Assembly (NCBI RefSeq): GCF_014359955.1
Contig: NZ_JACIYL010000034.1
Coordinates: forward strand, 1 to 12,957
Reading direction: 5' to 3'
Origin: Thermogutta sp.
GTDB taxonomy: Bacteria > Planctomycetota > Planctomycetia > Pirellulales > Thermoguttaceae
DNA length: 12,957 nucleotides
Under the pieces are notes generated by a model. It ran no database searches, was not told where the DNA came from, and saw only the letters and a program-made list of their open reading frames with translations. Position 1 is the first letter of the stretch; each line of letters opens with the position of its first letter. This document shows, one piece after another, positions 8,507 through 12,957 of this stretch. Both the position numbers and the translations under genes were made by a program.

Positions 8507-9337
8507 ATGGGAATTCGCTTTTACTGCCCTAACGGCCATAAGCTGCACGTCAAGGCTTTTCAAGCCGGCATGCGCGGTATTTGTCCCTATTGCGGGGCCA
8601 AGGTCCAGATTCCTCTTCACAGCACCCGGCCGAGCACGAAGGAATTAAAGGCCCAAAGGATGGCACAGCGCCGTGCCCTGCAAACGTCCGCCGATTCGAA
8701 GGCTCCCTCTTCCCCGTCTGAACAGCAGGTCCCGGACCAGACCTCTCCTTTTCCTCCTGAGACCGATTCTGCGCCGGCAACTCCTTTTGAAAACCTGACA
8801 GACTTTCTGGAACCCACACCCGCGGAAAACGCCCCGGAGCCGTTCGGTGGATTCCGCGCCATGCCGACGCCACTTGACGCATCGCTGAGAGGCTCGCCGG
8901 AGCCGGCAGGAGCGTCGGAGGCAGTGCCTGGAAGTGGGCCGGAACCGCCTCTTTTAATGACCGAGAAACCTGTGGCAGATCCTCTCTCAGATCCAGACGT
9001 GGCCTGGTATGTGCGTCCGCCAGCCGGGGGCCAGTACGGACCGGCTGCGCCCGAAGTTATTCGAGTGTGGATCACGGAGGGAAGGATCACACCCGATACG
9101 CTCGTGTGGAGAGAAGGCTGGCGGGATTGGCGGGAAGCACGGGAAGTCTTTCCCTCTCTGGGTGGGGCGGAGTTCCCGCATGTAGCCCCGGAAGAGTTGC
9201 CCGAGATGCGCTTCATCCGCGCGGCCGAGCGGCCTCGGCGAACGCAAACTTTGGCCATCGCCGTTGGTATTCTGGCGGCCCTTGTTTTGGCGGGAGTTGC
9301 CGTTTGGTTTTTCCTTCAACCTTCGGGCAGCCAGTAA
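8507..9337 (+). CDS. Zinc-ribbon / GYF_2-domain protein with C-terminal membrane anchor
   Basis: This 276-residue protein of unknown function has four visible parts. An N-terminal zinc-binding knuckle pair is CPNGH at 7-11 and CPYC at 26-29. A Pro/Ser/Glu-rich, probably disordered linker spans about 40-160. A GYF_2-like domain covers about 165-216, starting with AWYVRPPAGGQYGP and ending in the typical PDTLVWREGWRDW. One hydrophobic helix lies at about 248-270, six residues from the end. The layout is that of a tail-anchored protein with zinc and GYF domains in the cytoplasm. GYF folds bind proline-rich peptides in eukaryotes; for bacterial GYF_2 this is only an analogy. The start has a weak GCAGGG upstream, but the ribbon begins at once, supporting it. 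It is divergent from the amidohydrolase. Confidence 0.88.
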   Translation: MGIRFYCPNGHKLHVKAFQAGMRGICPYCGAKVQIPLHSTRPSTKELKAQRMAQRRALQTSADSKAPSSPSEQQVPDQTSPFPPETDSAPATPFENLTDFLEPTPAENAPEPFGGFRAMPTPLDASLRGSPEPAGASEAVPGSGPEPPLLMTEKPVADPLSDPDVAWYVRPPAGGQYGPAAPEVIRVWITEGRITPDTLVWREGWRDWREAREVFPSLGGAEFPHVAPEELPEMRFIRAAERPRRTQTLAIAVGILAALVLAGVAVWFFLQPSGSQ

Positions 9338-9406
9338 GCCGGACGTCCAGTTGATCGCAAACCGAGAAAAGCGTTTCTGTCCTGATCGTCTGCAAAAGGT
9401 CTCTTC

Positions 9407-9434
9407 TTGACGTTTGCCTTCCGCAGGTGATAAT
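9407..9434 (+). promoter_or_regulatory. Candidate sigma70-type promoter for the Tat sugar-isomerase-like gene
   Basis: TTGACG (9407-9412) and GATAAT (9429-9434) are separated by 16 bases. Transcription would begin near 9441, leaving a leader of roughly 86 bases before the ATG at 9527. It lies downstream of the GYF_2 stop codon, so the two plus-strand genes are probably separate units. Confidence 0.45.
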
Positions 9435-9513
9435 GACGGCATTACTTCTGTGGTGTAATGATTTTCATAAAACGCTTTTGTTCATCGCAAAAGGTGGACG
9501 TGAGAATCCACGT

Positions 9514-9520
9514 GGGAGGA
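9514..9520 (+). promoter_or_regulatory. Shine-Dalgarno that fixes the start of the sugar-isomerase-like gene
   Basis: GGGAGGA lies six bases before ATG 9527. The upstream in-frame ATG at 9458 has no comparable site and would put 23 residues in front of a twin-arginine signal peptide. Confidence 0.7.
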
Positions 9521-9526
9521 ACTGAG

Positions 9527-10426
9527 ATGGATCATCGACCTTTGTTACCGCGTCGGGGGTTTCTCCAGCAATCTGGCGCTGCGCTGGCGGCGTTAGCGGG
9601 GGTGGGGCTCGCGGGAGCACAAACGGCCTCAGGTTTTGAGAGTGCTCGTGCAGAAGGGAAGAAGCCCTCCTTTCGGCTGGCGCTGGCTTCCTACACCCTG
9701 AGAGAATTTCCGTTATCGCAAGCGCTGGAGATGACCAAGCGATTGGGCTTGAAGCATATATGCCTCAAGTCGTTCCATCTTCCGCTTGACGCGTCGCCCG
9801 AACAAATCAACGAAGCCAAGAAGCTGGTCGCGGATGCAGGAATTGATCTCTACGCTGGCGGCGTTATCACGATGACGAACGAGCAGGAGGTCGTCCAGGC
9901 GTTCGATTACGCCAGGCAGGCGGGAATGAGGATAATTGTGGCGTCCCCCCATCCGCCAATCCTTCCTCTGGTTGAGAAGAAAGTTCAGGAGACATCCATC
10001 GCGGTGGCGATCCACAATCATGGGCCGGGCGACAAATTCTTCCCGACCCCCGAGAGCGTGTATGAACGGGTCAAAGGTCTCGATCCGCGGATCGGGCTGT
10101 GCATGGACATCGGACACACCGCCCGAATCGGAGCAGATCCGATCGCCGACGCGCGGCGTTTTGCGGACCGACTTCTGGACGTCCACATGAAAGATATCGA
10201 TGTGGCGTCGCCCGCCGGAAAGTGCGTCGAGTGCGGCCGGGGTGTGCTTGATCTTCCCGGCTTCCTGCGGGCACTCATCGATATTGGATATGGCGGTATG
10301 GTATCCTTCGAGTACGAAAAGGATCCAAACGATCCCCTGCCGGGACTGGCGGAATCGGTCGGCTACGTCCGGGGAGTTCTGGACACCCTCCTGGGTATCC
10401 ACGATAGGAGTATTCAGCTCGGTTAA
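9527..10426 (+). CDS. Tat-exported sugar phosphate isomerase/epimerase-like TIM-barrel protein
   Basis: The 299-residue product begins with a twin-arginine signal: PRRGFLQQSG at 8-17, then a hydrophobic stretch to about 30 and likely processing before the mid-40s. The mature part is an AP_endonuc_2 / xylose-isomerase-like barrel. Probable metal or catalytic residues are H163 and H165 in AIHNHGPGD, D194 and H197 in CMDIGHTAR, H220 and D223 in DVHMKDID, and E262 or E264 in SFEYEKD. In tagatose-3-epimerase-type relatives the first metal ligand is a glutamate; here that strand carries the IHNHG motif, so simple epimerase activity should not be assumed. Export points to extracytoplasmic carbohydrate use. 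The C-terminal NPLPGLAESVGYVRG segment is conserved in related secreted planctomycete and Bacteroidota proteins as I recall them. The gene converges with the RluA-family gene. Confidence 0.9.
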   Translation: MDHRPLLPRRGFLQQSGAALAALAGVGLAGAQTASGFESARAEGKKPSFRLALASYTLREFPLSQALEMTKRLGLKHICLKSFHLPLDASPEQINEAKKLVADAGIDLYAGGVITMTNEQEVVQAFDYARQAGMRIIVASPHPPILPLVEKKVQETSIAVAIHNHGPGDKFFPTPESVYERVKGLDPRIGLCMDIGHTARIGADPIADARRFADRLLDVHMKDIDVASPAGKCVECGRGVLDLPGFLRALIDIGYGGMVSFEYEKDPNDPLPGLAESVGYVRGVLDTLLGIHDRSIQLG

Positions 10427-10466
10427 ACCAAGGCCAGGCAGTCGCCATCGCCAGCCGCTCCCCGAT

Positions 10467-11162
10467 TCACGCTCGATCCGCCGCCACGCTTTTCAGGGCG
10501 GTTGACCTCCAGTACGACGGTATCGGGGCCTCTACCGTTTTTGGTGTTTTTTCCACAGGGTGGAGAAATGTAATCTCCTTCGCGTGGAGAGCAATTCCTG
10601 CCGGGAAAGGGGTTTTTGCACCATATTTCCGGTCACCCAATATAGGATGGCCGCAGGAACTGAGCTGGATGCGGATTTGATGCTTCCGCCCGGTCTTGGG
10701 AGCCAGTTCCAGCAGGCTGCAGTTGTGGGAGGTCTCGAGAAGCCGGTAAGAAAGGACAGCCTCTTCTGCGTCCGGGTCTTTCGCATGCGTGATGTGGACG
10801 CGGCGAAAGCGAGGATCATGCTTGATCCAGTGCTGAAGCGTGCCCTCTGCCTTCGGCCACCTGCCTTCCACGACTGCCCAATAGATCTTGGACACCGTCC
10901 GCCGACGAAACTGTTCTGCCAGGCGGGCGGCGGCTTTGGACGTTTTCGCCAAAAGAACCGCTCCCGTAACGGGCGTGTCCAGGCGACTCACGATCCCGAG
11001 GAACACATTGCCGGGCTTCGCGTCCCGCTCCTTGATCATTTTTTTGAGCCACGTGAGAAGCGTTTCCTGGCCCTCGGGAAGTCCCATGGTCACCCAGCCT
11101 GCCGGTTTGTTGACCACCAGAACATGACGATCTTCATACAGGATGGTTGGTTCGAGTCTCAT
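10467..11162 (-). CDS. RluA-family RNA pseudouridine synthase
   Basis: The enzyme isomerises uridine to pseudouridine in RNA, probably rRNA or tRNA; the target site cannot be read from sequence. The 231-residue product is a stand-alone catalytic domain without the S4 RNA-binding domain of RluC/RluD. The catalytic aspartate is D62 in VSRLDTPVTGAVLLAK, a variant of the usual HRLD motif with serine in place of histidine. Y94 in SKIYWAVVEG and the TGRKHQIRIQLSSCGHPILGDRKYG segment (157-181) are typical. I start it at ATG 11162 because family similarity begins there (ILYEDRHVLVVNKPAG); in-frame codons continue to 11210 without a better ribosome site. It is convergent with the sugar-isomerase-like gene, 40 bases away, and divergent from the PHP gene. 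Confidence 0.93.
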   Translation of the reverse strand: MRLEPTILYEDRHVLVVNKPAGWVTMGLPEGQETLLTWLKKMIKERDAKPGNVFLGIVSRLDTPVTGAVLLAKTSKAAARLAEQFRRRTVSKIYWAVVEGRWPKAEGTLQHWIKHDPRFRRVHITHAKDPDAEEAVLSYRLLETSHNCSLLELAPKTGRKHQIRIQLSSCGHPILGDRKYGAKTPFPAGIALHAKEITFLHPVEKTPKTVEAPIPSYWRSTALKSVAADRA

Positions 11163-11450
11163 CCGAATCCATGACACACGGCAAAAGTGCGATATACGAC
11201 GGGCGGGCATCCTATGCGAGGATTGACAGCCCCGCTCTTTCCTCTTTCTAGAATGACCGTTCTGAGTTTTTCAAGTGGTCCGATCGTTGTTCCCCCCGGA
11301 CTTTTCCACTGGTACCAGACGTGGACCGCGACGAGGCCTTGTGCAAAAAAGGGATTTCGCCCGGAGGGCCCCGCTAGTCGATTTCACTTGCCAAGCTTAG
11401 ACAATCCACGTCACCGGCCGGGCGCCAACTCTTCCGATCAGTTGCCGTTT

Positions 11451-11506
11451 AGAGGGTAAGGGCCATTCTTGACCTGCCCTTCCAAGACACGGAGTCTTCG
11501 CCCTCT
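11451..11506. other. Possible three-way-junction RNA element
   Basis: An outer stem pairs AGAGGG (11451-11456) with CCCTCT (11501-11506). It encloses two adjacent hairpins: AAGGGC/GCCCTT (11458-11463 with 11476-11481, 12-base loop) and AAGAC/GTCTT (11484-11488 with 11494-11498, 5-base loop). All three helices are exact, with linkers of only one or two bases. The pairing works on either strand. This could be a small RNA or leader element, or chance. Confidence 0.2.
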
Positions 11507-11633
11507 CGCAAGTCTTGAAGAAGGGGTATGGGGCAGATCGGAATGCGACACCGCTATCGCGCCAGCAATCGGGCCCGAAATGCACCCGTCTTTCCCCTGA
11601 GGGAGCAAACCTCTGAGACTGTGTTCCAAAATA

Positions 11634-11662
11634 TTGTCCGTGTTCTGAGGTGTAAGTATACT
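11634..11662 (+). promoter_or_regulatory. Candidate promoter of the PHP-domain gene
   Basis: TTGTCC (11634-11639) and TATACT (11657-11662) have a 17-base spacer, the optimal distance. Initiation near 11669 would leave a leader of about 59 bases before the ATG at 11728, which preserves the ribosome site. Confidence 0.5.
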
Positions 11663-11713
11663 CAAAACGCGAAAATTGGCTTGGGTGGTACGCAAAACAT
11701 CTGTATGATTAAC

Positions 11714-11721
11714 AGGAAGGA
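11714..11721 (+). promoter_or_regulatory. Shine-Dalgarno of the PHP-domain gene
   Basis: AGGAAGGA lies six bases before ATG 11728 and supports this start, which is directly followed by a signal peptide. Confidence 0.65.
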
Positions 11722-11727
11722 AAATTT

Positions 11728-12957
11728 ATGAAGGCTTTTTCCACGTGTTGTGTTGTTACTTTTCTCGTGGCCGTTGGACAATGGGTGGCTACTGGCATTG
11801 CCTTCGCGGAGCAGGCCTCGCCCCCGCCTGTGGCTGTGCTTAAAGTGCAGAGCCCTCAGCCAGGCGCAGTGGTATCGGGGAATTTGGTGATCCGTGTCGA
11901 GGTTGAACAACCCACCGGCGCATCACTTCCAAAGAGGATGTTCGCCGGTTTTGGGGGCCCACCGTGGGCAGAATTGAAAAAAGAGAATGGTGTCTGGGTA
12001 GGTGAAATCGATACGACACTCGTTCCCAATGGATCACAGAACCTCCGGATCGTGACTGAAAATCGGCGGGTGACAGCTACCGTTGGGGTGACGCTCAACA
12101 ATCCGTTACGAGTGTGGTTTGCTGATTTACACAGTCATACGTCGTATTCGGATGGAACGTACTTTCCGGCCGACGCATACAGTTATGCCCGAGATGTCGC
12201 CAAGCTGGACGTCTTCTCCCTCACCGACCATCTCGAATCACTGGACGAGAACGAGTGGACCGACATTCAAGAGGTGGCATGGGAGGCCAACGAGCTGGGA
12301 AAATTCACCGCGCTCATCGGGTTGGAATGGACGAAGCAGTGGGGACATCTGTGCATCTATAATCCGCCGACTTTTCGCTGGCCAAGCGATCCGGAGGCGT
12401 TTTACCGTGCCGCGGCAGAAGCCAATGTCGTGCTCAAATTCAATCATCCTGGTGACGGAACCAAGTCCCACGGCGGTCTGGCCTATTCCGAACTGGGCGA
12501 TAAGGTGGTGCAACTGATAGAAGTGCGAAACCCCGACGAGGAAAAGGCTTTTCGGCGGGCCCTTCGACTGGGCTGGCACTTGGCACCGGACGGCTCCACC
12601 GACACCCATTCGCCCAATTGGGGGAATGTGCGAACCTGGACGGGCATTCTGGCTCCCGGTTTGTCGGTGCGCAATATTCTCGATGCCCTGGCGAACCGCC
12701 GTTGTTTTTCCACAGGAGATCGAAATTGCACCATATACTTCGAAGTCAACGGCTTGCCTATGGGCACAATTCGCAGCCTGCCTGTGGAAAAGGTTGATGT
12801 CTCGCTGGTGATCTCGGACCCGGATGAAACTGACAGTATCGCGAAGGTAGAGCTGTACGTGGACGACGAGGTCGCGGAGAGCTTCGAACCGAAACAGCCA
12901 AACGTGAGATGGCGAAAAGAACTTTCGCTGTCGCCCGGACCGCACTACCTGTGGGCC
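11728..12957 (+). CDS. Secreted PHP-domain metallohydrolase with N-terminal Ig-like module (C-terminus beyond window)
   Basis: The frame stays open for 410 codons to the right edge. Residues 1-27 look like a Sec signal peptide ending in AFA. Residues about 38-125 resemble a bacterial Ig-like sandwich (VQSPQPGAVVSGNLVIRVEVE), and residues 128-330 form a PHP domain. Metal-site candidates are H135 and H137 in DLHSHTSYSDG with D142, D167 and H168 in LTDHLES, E200, H207, H240 in KFNHPGD, and D292 and H294 in STDTHSP. The region after about 335 is again beta-rich and of unknown type. PHP enzymes include phosphoesterases and nucleases, but exported planctomycete members have no assigned substrate that I know of. 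The ribosome site is strong. It is divergent from the RluA-family gene. Confidence 0.9.
   Translation, partial: MKAFSTCCVVTFLVAVGQWVATGIAFAEQASPPPVAVLKVQSPQPGAVVSGNLVIRVEVEQPTGASLPKRMFAGFGGPPWAELKKENGVWVGEIDTTLVPNGSQNLRIVTENRRVTATVGVTLNNPLRVWFADLHSHTSYSDGTYFPADAYSYARDVAKLDVFSLTDHLESLDENEWTDIQEVAWEANELGKFTALIGLEWTKQWGHLCIYNPPTFRWPSDPEAFYRAAAEANVVLKFNHPGDGTKSHGGLAYSELGDKVVQLIEVRNPDEEKAFRRALRLGWHLAPDGSTDTHSPNWGNVRTWTGILAPGLSVRNILDALANRRCFSTGDRNCTIYFEVNGLPMGTIRSLPVEKVDVSLVISDPDETDSIAKVELYVDDEVAESFEPKQPNVRWRKELSLSPGPHYLWA

Larger units (their letters stand above)
11163..11727. other. Non-coding stretch between divergent RluA-family and PHP genes
   Basis: These 565 bases contain only short frames with no family resemblance. 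Visible content is a promoter and ribosome site for the PHP gene near the right end, several short inverted repeats and a possible three-way-junction structure at 11451-11506. A TTGACA at 11223-11228 has its best -10 partner (TAGAAT, 11249-11254) 20 bases away, too far for a normal promoter. No tRNA-like or known riboswitch motif was recognised. Confidence 0.5.

Noticed and set aside
8617..9258. A 213-codon minus-strand open frame opposite the GYF_2 gene
   Set aside because: Low-complexity Ser/Gly/Arg translation, antisense to a protein with clear zinc and GYF_2 motifs.
9458..9526. Upstream ATG at 9458 as start of the sugar-isomerase-like gene
   Set aside because: It would bury the twin-arginine signal 23 residues from the N-terminus, and ATG 9527 has a strong GGGAGGA six bases upstream.
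9713..10402. A 229-codon minus-strand open frame opposite the sugar-isomerase-like gene
   Set aside because: The plus frame has a Tat signal, a Shine-Dalgarno and barrel motifs; the antisense frame has none.
10560..11174. A 204-codon plus-strand open frame opposite the pseudouridine synthase
   Set aside because: The minus frame carries the catalytic SRLD and HQIR motifs; the plus frame is a shadow.
11681..11709. TTGGGT (11681-11686) and TATGAT (11704-11709), spacer 17, as the PHP gene promoter
   Set aside because: Initiation would fall near 11716, inside the Shine-Dalgarno, leaving a leader too short to use it. The promoter at 11634-11662 fits better.

Overview
The window looks like a chromosomal segment from a Planctomycetota bacterium, probably Pirellulales-like. 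This is inferred from gene content, not from a marker gene. The clues are a DUF1559-type domain inside a very large membrane protein, a zinc-ribbon/GYF_2 protein, Tat-exported TIM-barrel proteins of the kind common in that phylum, and loosely packed genes. No tRNA, rRNA, CRISPR array, transposase or prophage gene was recognised.

Layout. Positions 1-2972 (minus strand) hold one open reading frame of at least 990 codons that runs off the left edge: an N-terminal zinc ribbon, a disordered linker, one membrane helix, an unrecognised ectodomain, a DUF1559-like module and an STN-like module. Divergent from it is a histidine-biosynthesis cluster on the plus strand: hisD (3189-4544), hisC (4681-5769) and hisB (5816-6403). 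Converging on hisB is a Tat-signal amidohydrolase gene on the minus strand (6451-7881). Its frame is intact except for one in-frame TAG at codon 78, just after the HxH metal motif. A 625-bp stretch without a convincing gene follows, then a zinc-ribbon/GYF_2/membrane-anchor protein (8507-9337), a Tat-exported xylose-isomerase-like TIM-barrel protein (9527-10426), a convergent RluA-family pseudouridine synthase (10467-11162, minus), a 565-bp non-coding stretch, and a secreted PHP-domain metallohydrolase (from 11728) that runs off the right edge.

How the genes relate. HisB, HisC and HisD catalyse the imidazoleglycerol-phosphate dehydration, the histidinol-phosphate transamination and the final two oxidations of histidine synthesis; the gene order is the reverse of the reaction order. 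The other genes are not one pathway. Three encode predicted exported metal-dependent hydrolases or isomerases (amidohydrolase, sugar isomerase-like, PHP), which suggests extracytoplasmic catabolism. Two encode membrane proteins with N-terminal zinc ribbons. Two coding regions at the window edges (1-2972 minus and 11728-12957 plus) are truncated by the window itself.

The points most worth checking are the amber codon in the amidohydrolase, the multi-domain DUF1559/STN protein, the IHNHG-type variant sugar isomerase, a dyad in front of hisC and a possible three-way-junction RNA element upstream of the PHP gene.
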